A stretch of DNA of 64,000 bases from Bradyrhizobium sp. 195. Lineage in GTDB: Bacteria; Pseudomonadota; Alphaproteobacteria; Rhizobiales; Xanthobacteraceae. Below, piece after piece: positions 8,114 to 19,081 of this stretch. Location: positions 6,758,001 through 6,822,000 of the forward strand of contig NZ_CP082161.1 in NCBI RefSeq assembly GCF_023101665.1, read 5' to 3'. A program made the position numbers and the translations under genes. Under the pieces are notes generated by a model. That model made no database searches and was not told where the DNA came from. It saw only the letters and a program-made list of their open reading frames with translations. Numbering within the stretch: the first letter of the stretch is position 1; every line of letters starts with the position of its first letter.

Positions 8114-10882
8114 CTACTCCGCCGCGTCCCGCATCTCCGCGCGCTCGGCCCTGGCCGCGCAGAACTTGAATTCCGGGATCTTGCCGAACGGATCGAGCGC
8201 CGGGTTGGTCAAGAGATTCGCGGCCGCCTCCGCGTAGCAGAACGGCATGAATACCATGTTCTCCGGCACGTCGCGGTCGGAGCGCACCTTGACCTCGACG
8301 GCGCCGCGGCGGGTCTCCAGACGGATGAAATCGCCGGGCACCAGCTTCTTCTTGCGCATGTCCTTCGGCGACATGAACGCGACCGCCTCCGGCTCGATCT
8401 GGTCGAGCACCTGGGCGCGGCGGGTCATCGAGCCGGTGTGCCAATGCTCCAGCACGCGGCCGGTCGAGAGCACCATCGGGTATTCGGCGTCCGGAATCTC
8501 GTCCGGCGGGATGACCTTGGCCGGAACGATCTTGCCGCGGCCGCTCGCGGTCGGGAAGCCGGTCGTGAAGATGATCTCGTTGCCGGGCTTGTTCGGATCG
8601 TCGACGGGATAGGTGACCGCGCCTTCGCGCACCAGCCGCTCCCAGGTGATGTTCTTCAGCGACGGCATCAGCTCAGCCATCTCGGTGAAGACGTCGCCGG
8701 GACCGGAATAATTCCACGGCAGACCCATGCGCTTGCCGATCTCCTGGATGATCCAGAGATCCTGCCGCGCATCGCCGGGCGGCTTGATCACCTGACGCGC
8801 GAGCTGCACGCGGCGATCGGTGTTGGTGAAGGAGCCATCCTTCTCGGCGAAGGCCGAAGCCGGCAGGATCACGTCGGCGTGGAACGCGGTCTCGGTGACG
8901 AAGAGATCCTGCACCACGAGATGATCAAGCATGGCAAGTGCCTGGCGCGCATGCTGCAGATCGGGGTCGGACATCGCGGGGTTCTCGCCCTCGATATACA
9001 TGCCCGTGATCTCGCCGGCATGGATCGCGTTCATGATCTCGACCACGGTCAGGCCGCGGACGGGATCGAGATCCTGATGCCAGAGCTTTTCGAAGGCACC
9101 GCGCAGATCGTCGCGGCTGACCGGCTGATAGTCCGGCAGGAACATCGGGATCAGGCCGGCGTCGGACGCTCCTTGCACGTTGTTCTGGCCGCGCAGCGGA
9201 TGCAGGCCCGTGCCGGGCCGGCCGACCTGGCCGGTGATCAGCGCCAGCGCGATCAGGCAGCGCGCATTGTCGGTGCCGTGGACGTGCTGGCTGATGCCCA
9301 TGCCCCAGAAGATGATCGACGATTTTGCGCGGGCGTAGGTTCGCGCCACCTCGCGCAGGGTCTGCGCCGGGATGCCGCAGATCGCCTCCATCTTCTCCGG
9401 CGTGAACTCCTTGATCTTCTCCTTGAGGTCCTCGAAGCCTTCGGTGTAGCCGGCGATGTACTGGTCGTCGGTCAAGCCTTCCGTGATGATCGTATTGATC
9501 ATCGCGTTCAGCATCGCGACGTCGGAGCCGGGCTTGAACTGCAGATGCTTGGTCGCGTGGCGCGACAGCGTCTGCCGGCGCGGATCCATCACGAACAGCT
9601 TTGCGCCGTTCTGCTTGACCGCGTTCTTGATGAACGTCGCGGCGACCGGATGGTTCACGGTCGGGTTGGCGCCGATCACGATGATGACCTCGGCATCCAT
9701 CGCCGCCGAGAACGGTGCCGACACCGCGCCTGAGCTCAGGCCTTCGAACAGCGCCGCGACTGAGGAGGCGTGGCACAGCCGCGTGCAATGGTCGACATTG
9801 TTCGAGCCGAAACCGGTGCGCACCAGCTTCTGGAACAGATAAGCCTCTTCGTTCGAGCCCTTGGCCGAGCCGAAGCCCGCCAGGGCCTTCACGCCCTTCT
9901 CGTCGCGGATCTTGACGAGGCCCTTGGCGGCGATGTCGAGCGCTTCTTCCCAGCTTGCCTCGCGGAAATGGGTGAAGGGGTTGGCCGGATCGACCTGGTC
10001 GTTGGAATCCTTCTTCGCATTCGGCAGCCGAACCAGCGGCTTGGTCAGGCGATGCGGGTGGTGGATGTAGTCGAAGCCGAAGCGCCCCTTGACGCAAAGA
10101 CGATTGCGGTTGGCTGGGCCGTCGCGCCCTTCCGCATAGATCACCTTCTCGTCCTTGACCTCGTAGGTCACCTGGCAGCCGACGCCGCAGAACGGGCAGA
10201 GCGAGTCGACCTTCTTGTCCGCGTAAGTCACGCGGGTCTGCTTCTCGTCGAGCATCACGGCCGGCATCAACGCGCCGGTCGGACAGGCCTGCACGCATTC
10301 GCCGCAGGCGACGCAAGTGGACTCGCCCATGGGATCGTCGAAGTCGAACACGATCTTCGAGCCGTGATTACGGTAGGCCATACCGATGACGTCGTTGACC
10401 TGGACCTCGCGGCAGGCGCGCACGCACAGGCCGCACTGGATGCAGGCGTCGAGATTGACGCGCATCGCCGGATGGCTGGCGTCGGTCGCCCAGCGCTCGG
10501 CGGCGGGGAAGCGGCTCTCTGTGACGCCTGTGGTCTCGGCCCAGTGCCAGAACTTCGAATCCGGATCGTGGCTGGTCTCGCGCGCCGGCTGGTCGGCGAC
10601 GAGCAACTCCATCACCATCTTCTGCGCCGACACCGCACGCGCGCTCTCGGTCTTCACCTTCATGCCGACCGACGGCGTGCGCTTGCAGGATGCGGCGAGC
10701 ACACGCTCGCCCTCGATCTCGACCATGCAGGCGCGGCAATTGCCGTCGGGGCGATAGTCGGGCGCCGGCGAATAGCACAGATGCGGGATGTCGCGGCCCT
10801 GGCGCTTTGCGACCTGCCAGATGGTCTCGCCGGCATTGGCTTCGACCTGCTTGCCGTCGAGCTCGAACGTAATCTTGGTCAT
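8114..10882 (-). CDS. fdsA: NAD-linked formate dehydrogenase, alpha (catalytic) subunit
   Basis: A 922-residue pterin enzyme that oxidises formate to CO2 in the cytoplasm. In order: a [2Fe-2S] domain (C36, C49, C52, C66); two ferredoxin-type [4Fe-4S] motifs (C147/150/153/157 and C190/193/196/200); the proximal [4Fe-4S] of the catalytic domain (C229, C232, C236, C263); and the metal-ligand site HCTRLCHASS, with C370 as the Mo/W ligand. There is no cysteine between C66 and C147, so the NuoG-like His-Cys3 cluster is absent. The ATG overlaps the beta-subunit stop by 4 nt. No fdsC or fdsD gene adjoins. Confidence 0.93.
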   Translation of the reverse strand: MTKITFELDGKQVEANAGETIWQVAKRQGRDIPHLCYSPAPDYRPDGNCRACMVEIEGERVLAASCKRTPSVGMKVKTESARAVSAQKMVMELLVADQPARETSHDPDSKFWHWAETTGVTESRFPAAERWATDASHPAMRVNLDACIQCGLCVRACREVQVNDVIGMAYRNHGSKIVFDFDDPMGESTCVACGECVQACPTGALMPAVMLDEKQTRVTYADKKVDSLCPFCGVGCQVTYEVKDEKVIYAEGRDGPANRNRLCVKGRFGFDYIHHPHRLTKPLVRLPNAKKDSNDQVDPANPFTHFREASWEEALDIAAKGLVKIRDEKGVKALAGFGSAKGSNEEAYLFQKLVRTGFGSNNVDHCTRLCHASSVAALFEGLSSGAVSAPFSAAMDAEVIIVIGANPTVNHPVAATFIKNAVKQNGAKLFVMDPRRQTLSRHATKHLQFKPGSDVAMLNAMINTIITEGLTDDQYIAGYTEGFEDLKEKIKEFTPEKMEAICGIPAQTLREVARTYARAKSSIIFWGMGISQHVHGTDNARCLIALALITGQVGRPGTGLHPLRGQNNVQGASDAGLIPMFLPDYQPVSRDDLRGAFEKLWHQDLDPVRGLTVVEIMNAIHAGEITGMYIEGENPAMSDPDLQHARQALAMLDHLVVQDLFVTETAFHADVILPASAFAEKDGSFTNTDRRVQLARQVIKPPGDARQDLWIIQEIGKRMGLPWNYSGPGDVFTEMAELMPSLKNITWERLVREGAVTYPVDDPNKPGNEIIFTTGFPTASGRGKIVPAKVIPPDEIPDAEYPMVLSTGRVLEHWHTGSMTRRAQVLDQIEPEAVAFMSPKDMRKKKLVPGDFIRLETRRGAVEVKVRSDRDVPENMVFMPFCYAEAAANLLTNPALDPFGKIPEFKFCAARAERAEMRDAAE

Positions 10883-12582
10883 TCAGCCGCTTCCTTGAAC
10901 TCGTCAGGGAAATATTTGATCACGGTGGAGAGCGGATTCGATGCCGCCTGTCCGAGCCCGCAGATCGAGGCATCGCGCATCGCCTGGCTCAATTCTTCCA
11001 GGAGAGCGCGGTTCCAGACCGGCTTCTGCATCAGCAGCGCCGCCTTCTGGGTCCCGACGCGGCACGGTGTGCACTGGCCGCAGCTCTCGTCCTCGAAGAA
11101 CTTCATCAGGTTCAACGCCGCCGCGCGCACGCTGTCCTTCTGGGACAGGATCACGATCGCGGCCGATCCGATGAAGCAGCCGTATTTCTCCAGCGTGCCG
11201 AAATCGAGCGGAATGTCGTCCATCGACGCCGGCAGAATGCCGCCGGACGCGCCGCCCGGAAGGTACGCATAGAACTGATGGCCATCGGCCATGCCGCCGC
11301 AATATTCGTCGATCAGCTCGCGGACGGTGATGCCCGCGGGCGCCAGCTTCATGCCGGGGTTCTTGACGCGGCCCGAGACCGAGAAGCTGCGCAGGCCGTT
11401 GCGCTCGTGACGGCCGTTGCCCTTCCACCAGTCGGCGCCCTTCTCGACGATGTCGCGCACCCACCACAGCGTCTCGATGTTGTTGATCAGCGTCGGCAGG
11501 CCGAACAGGCCGACCTGGAACGGATAGGGCGGCTTGTGCCGGGGCAGGCCGCGCTTGCCCTCGATGCTTTCGAGCAGCGAGGATTCCTCACCGCAGATAT
11601 AGGCGCCGGCGCCGCGGCGCATGTGCAGCGTCGGACCGCCCGGCGGGAGCTTTGCGATCTCGCGCTCCAGGATCTCGCGTGAGGCCGGATATTCATCGCG
11701 CAGGTAGATGTAGACGTCGGAGGCCTGCACCACATGCGCGCCGATCAGCATGCCCTCGATGAAACGATGCGGATCGCTTTCGAGGTAGACGCGGTCCTTG
11801 AACGTACCTGGCTCGCCCTCGTCGCCGTTGATCGCCATCAGCCGCGGGCCGGGCTCGCCGAGCACCGCGCGCCATTTGCGTCCTGTCGGGAAGCCGGCGC
11901 CGCCGAGGCCGCGCAGCGAGGCGTCGTCGAGCGCCTTCAGAAGGTCGTCCTTTGACAGCTCGCCGGAGCGCAGGCGGCCCAGCAGCTTGTAGCCGCCACC
12001 GGCAACATAGGCCTCATAGCCGACATAGTTGGGCAGATGCGCGTGGGTGTCGCCGGCCTTCGCGGCCGCCATGACGTTGGCCACGGTCGCGTGGTCGACG
12101 AAATTGTGCCCGACCTCGGCCGCCGGCGCGGTGTCGCAGCGGCCGACGCAGGGCGCGCGCACGACGCGAATGCCGGGACCGGACGCGCTCTGCAGGTCTT
12201 CGAGCAGCTTCTCGCCGCCGAGCATCGCGCAGGTCAGCGAATCGCAGACGCGGATCGTCAGCGGGGCGATGTCCGGCTCGCCCTCCTTCACCACGTCGAA
12301 ATGCGCGTAGAAGGTCGCGGTCTCGAACACCTCCGCGAACGCCAGCTTCATCTCGTCGGCAAGCGCGGCGAGATGCGCGGCCGAGATCTGGTGATACTTG
12401 TCCTGGATCAGGTGCAGATATTCGATCAGCAGATCGCGCCGCCGCGGCCTGTCGCCGAGCAGTTGCTCGATCTCGTGCGAGGCGGTGGGATCGACCTGGC
12501 GCCCTTTAGGGGTGGCCTTAGCGCGTCGGCGCCCCTCACCAGGGTGCTCGAACGGGCGGACCTTATGCACGTCGTGGCTCAT
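10879..12582 (-). CDS. fdsB: Formate dehydrogenase beta subunit, NuoE-NuoF fusion (FdsG-FdsB)
   Basis: A 567-residue diaphorase subunit that transfers electrons from the alpha subunit to NAD+. Residues about 35-160 form a NuoE-like thioredoxin-fold [2Fe-2S] domain (C113, C118, C145, C149). The NuoF part follows, with GLGGAGFPTG (225-234) for FMN, GDEGEPGTFKDR for NADH, and a [4Fe-4S] site at C501, C504, C507 and C541. In Rhodobacter and Cupriavidus the two parts are separate genes. The fused form is known from Methylobacterium FDH1. It is first in the operon and ATGA-coupled to the alpha subunit. Confidence 0.93.
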   Translation of the reverse strand: MSHDVHKVRPFEHPGEGRRRAKATPKGRQVDPTASHEIEQLLGDRPRRRDLLIEYLHLIQDKYHQISAAHLAALADEMKLAFAEVFETATFYAHFDVVKEGEPDIAPLTIRVCDSLTCAMLGGEKLLEDLQSASGPGIRVVRAPCVGRCDTAPAAEVGHNFVDHATVANVMAAAKAGDTHAHLPNYVGYEAYVAGGGYKLLGRLRSGELSKDDLLKALDDASLRGLGGAGFPTGRKWRAVLGEPGPRLMAINGDEGEPGTFKDRVYLESDPHRFIEGMLIGAHVVQASDVYIYLRDEYPASREILEREIAKLPPGGPTLHMRRGAGAYICGEESSLLESIEGKRGLPRHKPPYPFQVGLFGLPTLINNIETLWWVRDIVEKGADWWKGNGRHERNGLRSFSVSGRVKNPGMKLAPAGITVRELIDEYCGGMADGHQFYAYLPGGASGGILPASMDDIPLDFGTLEKYGCFIGSAAIVILSQKDSVRAAALNLMKFFEDESCGQCTPCRVGTQKAALLMQKPVWNRALLEELSQAMRDASICGLGQAASNPLSTVIKYFPDEFKEAAE

Positions 12583-12624
12583 CGATTCGTCTCGATCTAA
12601 CTTTTAGAACAGGTCCAGTTCTAG

Positions 12625-12649
12625 CCCTTGGCATGCCAGATGCCAAGGG
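12625..12649 (-). promoter_or_regulatory. Inverted repeat / possible sigma-54 promoter upstream of fdsB
   Basis: A perfect 10-bp inverted repeat (CCCTTGGCAT, 5-nt spacer, ATGCCAAGGG) lies 43-67 nt upstream of the fdsB start. Read on the minus strand it contains TTGGCAT and ATGCC with the invariant GG and GC separated by exactly 10 nt, as in -24/-12 promoters. It may be a sigma-54 promoter, an operator, or both; the -12 match is weak. Confidence 0.4.
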
Positions 12650-12861
12650 AATTATCTTGCTCACTGAAGCAGTTGGGCGCAGCCCAAGGCAAACCCCTGG
12701 ATCGCCGTGCGGACCCCGATCTTGCGTTCGTCCAAGGCGCGAACCGATAGAACGAAGCCTGAATTGGTCTGGAGATCAATAAAGGCTTCCTATGCTGCGA
12801 TAGCGAAATCGTATCGCGCTGCGCTTCGAGCCTTACCCTCCACGCCCCGGTGCTGACCAGG

Positions 12862-13143
12862 TCAGCTTTTGCCCATGCACTCTTCGATATAGAACCAGCG
12901 ATCGTCACCCGCGAGGCCCTTGGCCTTCACGTCCTTGCGGCACTCCTTGAGCTTCGACTTGTTGCCGCTCCACTTGACCTTCATGTCCTTGAGCTTCTGC
13001 GCGGTGAGCTTGATCTTGCCGGGCTTGGCCTCGGTCGCGGCGGGCGGCGTTACGGCCGGTGCCGCGGCTGTCTGTGCGGATGCGGATTGCAGGGCGCCGG
13101 CGACGAGCAGTATGGCGGCGGCACAAGCGAGTTTACGAACCAT
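12862..13143 (-). CDS. Small secreted PsiF-like protein
   Basis: A 93-residue protein with a clear signal peptide (MVRKLACAAAILLVAGALQS, cleavage near ASA-QT), an Ala/Pro linker, and a basic C-terminal part with LKECRKDVKAKGLAGDDRWF and ECMG. The spaced cysteines and the LxGDxRxxFxxxC pattern resemble a single PsiF repeat. The ATG at 13143 has GGGGGA 6-10 nt upstream. The function is unknown; PsiF is phosphate-starvation-inducible in enterics, but that role is not shown here. It lies between the fds operon and the MFS gene, on the same strand. Confidence 0.75.
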   Translation of the reverse strand: MVRKLACAAAILLVAGALQSASAQTAAAPAVTPPAATEAKPGKIKLTAQKLKDMKVKWSGNKSKLKECRKDVKAKGLAGDDRWFYIEECMGKS

Positions 13144-13229
13144 CGAATCCCCCAGGGTAAGCTTGAAACAATTGAAATGAGCAGCGGGAGCGCGCCCTCG
13201 GTGCGCTCCCGCTCGCGATGAATGTGCGA

Positions 13230-14882
13230 TCAGAAGATCTTGACCGCGCTTTCCAGCGTCTTCCAGACACCCCAAGCCAAGGGGATGCCGACGAAGGCCC
13301 AGAACAGCCCGGCCCTGGCGTCGAGCCCGCCAAAGCCGATGCCGTAGGAGCCATGCGGCCCCGCGGCTGCAGCGCTGGCGCTCGCCGCCTGCAATTTGGC
13401 GACATCGGCGTCCTTCATGTGCCACTTCGAATCGACCGGCTTGATCAGGTAGTTGCAGATCAGGCCCGCGATCAGCATGGCGCACAGAATGTACATCGTG
13501 GTGTTGTAGAGCTGGTCGCGCGGTACGCCGGCCGCGAGTTGGAACTCGCGGATGTAGTTCACCACGACGGGGCCGATGATGCCCGCCGTCGACCATGCCG
13601 TCAGCAGCCGCCCATGGATGGCGCCGACGAACTGGGTGCCGAACATGTCGGCGAGATAGGCCGGCACGGTGGCGAAGCCGCCGCCATACATCGACAGGAT
13701 GATGCCGAAGCCGAGCACGAACAGCAGCTTCGAGCCCATCGCCGCAAAGGTCGGCGCCAGCGCATAGAGCACGATGCCGAGGATGAAGAAGGTGTAGTAG
13801 GTGTTCTTGCGCCCGATCTTGTCCGACAGCGACGCCCAGAAGAAGCGGCCGCCGATGTTGAACAGCGAGAGCAATCCGGCGAAGCCCGCGGCGATCGCGG
13901 CAATCTGCGCCTTCTGCCCGGCGTCGAGCGCGTTGAAGCCGACGTCCGGAAGGCCGATCAGCTTGCCGGCGAAGATCTCCTGCAGCATGGGCGAGGCCAT
14001 GCCGATCACGCCGATGCCGGCCGACACGTTCAGGCACAGCACCCACCAGATCAGCCAGAACTGCGGCGTCTTGTGCGCATCGTTGAGGTGAACGTTGTTC
14101 TTCGAGATCATCGCGTTGGCCTTGGACGGCGGGGTCCAGCCCTCGGGCTGCCAGCCGGGCGGCGGCAGGCGATAGCGGAACGCGCCGATCATCATGAACA
14201 CGAAGTAGATGACGCCCATCGCGACGAAGGTCTCCCAGACGCCGACCGAGGTCGGGGTCTTGAAATAGTTCATCAAGAGGTTCGCCAGTGGCGCGCCGAT
14301 CATGGCGCCACCGCCGAAGCCCATGATGGCCATGCCGGTCGCCATGCCGCGGCGATCGGGGAACCATTTGACGAGCGTCGACACCGGGGAGATGTAGCCA
14401 AGGCCGAGGCCGATACCGCCGATCACGCCCGAACCCAGCCACAACAGCCAAAGCTGATGGGTGTAAACCCCGATCGCACCGAGGAAGAGACCGCCGCACC
14501 AGCAGAGCGCCGAGACGAAGCCCGCCTTGCGCGGCCCCACGCGCTCCAGCCAGCCGCCCCAGACCGCAGCCGCGATACCGAGCAGCACGAAGAACAGGGT
14601 GTACATCCATCCCATGCTGGCGACCTTCCAGTCGCAGCTGGTCGTGAACAATTCCTGCCACAGCGACATGTCCGGGCAGGCTTTCGGCGCGCTGATGCCG
14701 ATTGCGCGCGACAGCGGCAGCCAGAACACCGAGAAGCCGTAGGCCATGCCGATGCACAGATGGATGCACAGCGCCGCCGGCGGCACCAGCCAGCGATTGA
14801 AGCCGGCCGTCGCGATCGTGCGTTCACGATCGAGAAAGCCGGAAGCACCAACCGGTGCGAGAACGGTATCGGCAGTCGTCAT
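13230..14882 (-). CDS. MFS transporter, oxalate/formate antiporter (OxlT-like) family
   Basis: A 550-residue transporter with about 12 MFS segments plus an extra hydrophobic segment at the C-terminus (GLFWAFVGIPLAWGVW). Signatures include WGGWLERVGPRKAG after TM2, WFPDRRGMATG, and GRFFWASLSDKIGRKN in the second half, as in OxlT-type carriers. An insert of about 40 residues follows an unusually long TM1-2 loop. The start is the ATG at 14882 or the one 6 nt earlier at 14888; GGGAGG lies upstream. Its position between the formate dehydrogenase operon and a sigma-54 two-component pair suggests formate or oxalate transport (inference). Confidence 0.85.
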   Translation of the reverse strand: MTTADTVLAPVGASGFLDRERTIATAGFNRWLVPPAALCIHLCIGMAYGFSVFWLPLSRAIGISAPKACPDMSLWQELFTTSCDWKVASMGWMYTLFFVLLGIAAAVWGGWLERVGPRKAGFVSALCWCGGLFLGAIGVYTHQLWLLWLGSGVIGGIGLGLGYISPVSTLVKWFPDRRGMATGMAIMGFGGGAMIGAPLANLLMNYFKTPTSVGVWETFVAMGVIYFVFMMIGAFRYRLPPPGWQPEGWTPPSKANAMISKNNVHLNDAHKTPQFWLIWWVLCLNVSAGIGVIGMASPMLQEIFAGKLIGLPDVGFNALDAGQKAQIAAIAAGFAGLLSLFNIGGRFFWASLSDKIGRKNTYYTFFILGIVLYALAPTFAAMGSKLLFVLGFGIILSMYGGGFATVPAYLADMFGTQFVGAIHGRLLTAWSTAGIIGPVVVNYIREFQLAAGVPRDQLYNTTMYILCAMLIAGLICNYLIKPVDSKWHMKDADVAKLQAASASAAAAGPHGSYGIGFGGLDARAGLFWAFVGIPLAWGVWKTLESAVKIF

Positions 14883-15118
14883 AAGCATTACCTCCCAAGC
14901 GCGGCCTTGCCGGCACATCGGTTTGAGACCAGTCGTGCGTGCTTGACAGCCGCGCATGACCGGTCGGACTTCATGCCGAAGCGGAATCGTGTGGTGCGCA
15001 TCGCGTCATATGCGCCGAGCTAGCAGCTGATCGCGGGTGATGTCCCTTCACCTTGCAAGCAGCGTTGCAGTGACGGCTATCGCGCCCCTCATCCCCCTCA
15101 ACACCCTGTCTTGGTAAG

Positions 15119-15135
15119 AGCAACGCGCGTGCCAG
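15119..15135 (-). promoter_or_regulatory. Sigma-54 (-24/-12) promoter of the MFS transporter gene
   Basis: On the minus strand the sequence is CTGGCACGCGCGTTGCT, which matches the RpoN consensus YTGGCACG-N4-TTGCW at every defined base. It lies about 240 bp upstream of the MFS start codon, giving a predicted transcription start near 15107 and a leader of about 220 nt. Two dyads for an activator sit further upstream. Confidence 0.85.
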
Positions 15136-15186
15136 AAGTCACATCGTGACGATTCAATGGCTTCCCGCAGTGCAATGTGCGGCGCC

Positions 15187-15222
15187 GGACAGAATGTCCT
15201 GAAACCCTCGGACAAAATGTCC
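15187..15222. promoter_or_regulatory. Tandem dyad upstream activating sites (enhancer)
   Basis: Two copies of GGACA-N3-TGTCC lie at 15187-15199 and 15210-15222, with centres 23 bp apart (about two helical turns, same face). They are centred about 86 and 109 bp upstream of the predicted sigma-54 start. This is the usual geometry for an NtrC-type activator, and such a regulator is encoded at 17242-18729. The distal site ends 3 nt before the stop codon of the kinase gene. Confidence 0.75.
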
Positions 15223-15224
15223 CA

Positions 15225-17241
15225 TCAGCTCGCTTCCGGCAGCCACACCGTGAAGGTGCTCCCGGAACCGACGCGGCTTTCGGCGGTGATCTGTCCGCCC
15301 TGGCGCTTGATCAGCGTCTGGCTGATGGAGAGGCCCAGCCCGGTGCCTTGCCGCCGTTTCGTGGTGTAGAAGGGGTCGAATATCTTTTCGATCACCTCGG
15401 CGCTCATGCCGATGCCGGTATCCGTGACCTCAATGGCGACCCCTTGACGGCCGTCGCGCTCGACATCGAAGGAGCGAAGCGTCAGGGTTCCGCCGTCCGG
15501 CATGGCGTGGATGGCGTTGACGATGAGATTGACGAGGACCTGCTGCAGCTCGTTGCGATTCATCAGCACGAGCCGGTTGGCGCGATCGTCCCTGGCCACG
15601 GCGATCTCGGTCTTGTTCAGGAGATGCTGCACCAGCGGCAGACAGTCGGAGATCACGCTCGTCGGCGCATGACGCTCGACATAGCCGGCATATTCCTCCG
15701 GCCTTGCAAACTGCAACAGCTTGGTCACGATCTGGCTGATGCGGTGAATCTGCTCGTCGAGCAGGCGAAACTCGATCTTCGCCTTGTCGGCATCGGCCCC
15801 GAACACGCTGCGGATGACGTCGAGATTGCCCTGCATCACCGCGATCGGATTGTTGATCTCGTGCGCAACGCCGGCGGTGATCTCGCCGATCGCAGCCAGC
15901 TTCTCGGACATGATGAGCTGCTTGGTGGTTGCCTCGAGCTTGAGATTGGCGTGCTCGAGGTCCCGCGTGCGCTCCCGCACGCGGACGTTCAGCTCCTCAT
16001 TCCATTCCCGGAGCTGTCGGTCGCGTTCCTGGATCTGGTCGAGCAGGCTGTCGAGATGAACGGCGACGCGGCCGATCTCGTCACCCAGCACCGGCATCTT
16101 GGTGCGGGCGGAGAGGTTGCCACGCTCCACCTCGGTGATCGTCGCCGTGACGCGCTCCAGCGGCATGAAGATGGAGGTCGCCCAGCGCAGGAAGATCGGC
16201 ACGGTTGCGGCGGTGATCGCAATGAACGCTGCGATGATGATCCCCAAGGTCTGGTATTTGGCTTCGCTGAACGGCTTCTCCAGAAAGCCGACATAGAGCA
16301 TGCCGACCCGCTTGCCGTAACTGTCGACCAGCGGCTCGTAGGCGGAGATGTACCAGTCATTGACCACGAAGGCGCTATCGAGCCAGGTGCGCCCCTCGCC
16401 CAGCACGGCCGAGCGCACCGCCGCCGACACGCGCGTGCCGAGCGCGCGCCGTCCCTCGAACAGACGGACATTGGTCGATATCCGCACGTCATCCAGGAAC
16501 AGCGTCGCGGTGCCCTGGCTGCCCTCCGGCAGGCTCGCGGCGCGATAGACGAGATCGTTGATCGTGTCGATGAATTCGAGGTTCTGGTTGAGCAGTGTGC
16601 CGCCGACCAGCGCAGCGGCGCCGCCGTCGGGTAGCATCGCCCGGCTCGCCGCATGCACGACCATGCCGCGCGTCTCCGCGCTGCGGTCGGTCGGCACCGC
16701 GTTCGGGGTCGGCACGAGATCCAATCGCGCGCGCTCGGCCAGGGCCGGCGAAATTGCGGCGAGATCGTCGTTGCCGAAAATGTCGACGCCCGTCGCAGGG
16801 ACCTGGCCCGATAGCGCTGACACGATGATCGGCCAGTCACCTCTCGGTTGATGCTGCAGCGGCGGCGACGAGGCCAGGACCTCGCCGCGATCGTTGGCCA
16901 GATACAGGAAATCGAGACCGATTTCCTTGCGGGTCTCGTCGAGCAGATCACGCAGGGAGCCGCGCGCATCCTGCGCCAGCACCTCATGGAAGCGGGCCGA
17001 CAGGCCGAGCGCCCGGAGCTGGACGCCGGTCTTTTCCAGGATGCGGGCGAGATATTGGTGGGCGATGGTGAGATCGCCGTTCACCTTGGAGATCAGGGTC
17101 GCGTCGAATTTCGCGTTCCAGCGATAGATCGCAACTCCGAGCAGCAGCGGCAGGATGACCAGCATCGGCAGCAGCGCGATCGCAAGCAGCCGGAAGCGCA
17201 CGGAGCGTCCCCGCACGAGCTCGCCGCTGCGGCCGGCAGCA

Positions 17242-17249
<8 letters not shown>
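15225..17249 (-). CDS. Membrane sensor histidine kinase (cache-HAMP-HisKA-HATPase)
   Basis: A 674-residue inner-membrane kinase. TM1 covers residues about 21-43, a large extracytoplasmic cache-type sensor about 44-333, TM2 about 334-355, HAMP about 356-408, then a coiled coil. HisKA has phospho-His H463 (VAHEINNP). HATPase has the N box (N578), DTGIGM (610-615), FDPFYTTK and GTGLGLS. The ATG at 17249 overlaps the regulator gene's stop by 8 nt, so the pair is translationally coupled. The ligand is unknown; context suggests a small carboxylate such as oxalate or formate (inference). Confidence 0.9.
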
Positions 17250-18729
<1,480 letters not shown>

Positions 18730-18802
18730 TGCAGCGAAGATCCGGCCGTGTCCCCCGCGGGCGCAGCATAGTCAAGCGTCGCCGCCCTGAACATTCGCCT
18801 TT

Positions 18803-19036
18803 CTACGGGGCGTCGCTCTTTTCGACCAGGAATACGATCCGCGTCTGGTTGCGCTCGGTGATCTCGACCTTGTCGCCGGTCTCGCGGATCAGATTGGGGA
18901 TATCAATCACCGACAAGGGGTCGGTGCAGTGAACTTCGAGCTGATCGCCCGGTTGCAAAGGCTTTAAGGCCTTGCGCGTCTTCAAGGCGGGGAGCGGGCA
19001 TTTCAACCCGGTGAGATCGAGCGTGGTTCTGGTCAT
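18803..19036 (-). CDS. tusA: TusA/SirA-family sulfur carrier protein
   Basis: A 77-residue protein with LDLTGLKCPLPALKT, the CPxP motif whose cysteine carries persulfide sulfur. TusA-type proteins relay sulfur for tRNA thiolation and for molybdenum cofactor and formate dehydrogenase maturation. Its place directly before moeA and in the same block as fdhD makes a role in cofactor sulfuration plausible. It may be a YedF-like paralogue rather than the housekeeping TusA. Confidence 0.85.
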   Translation of the reverse strand: MTRTTLDLTGLKCPLPALKTRKALKPLQPGDQLEVHCTDPLSVIDIPNLIRETGDKVEITERNQTRIVFLVEKSDAP

Positions 19037-19081
19037 GCGCGCAACATGGCGAGACGAAGCGATGGCGTCAACGCACGGCCT

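Noticed and set aside
12852..12866. GCTGACC-A-GGTCAGC palindrome at the stop of the PsiF-like gene
   Set aside because: A 1-nt spacer cannot form a hairpin loop as such, and no regulator site is suggested by the position.
13218..15023. A 601-codon plus-strand open frame over the MFS gene
   Set aside because: Antisense composition, no domain. The minus-strand frame has MFS motifs and a sigma-54 promoter.
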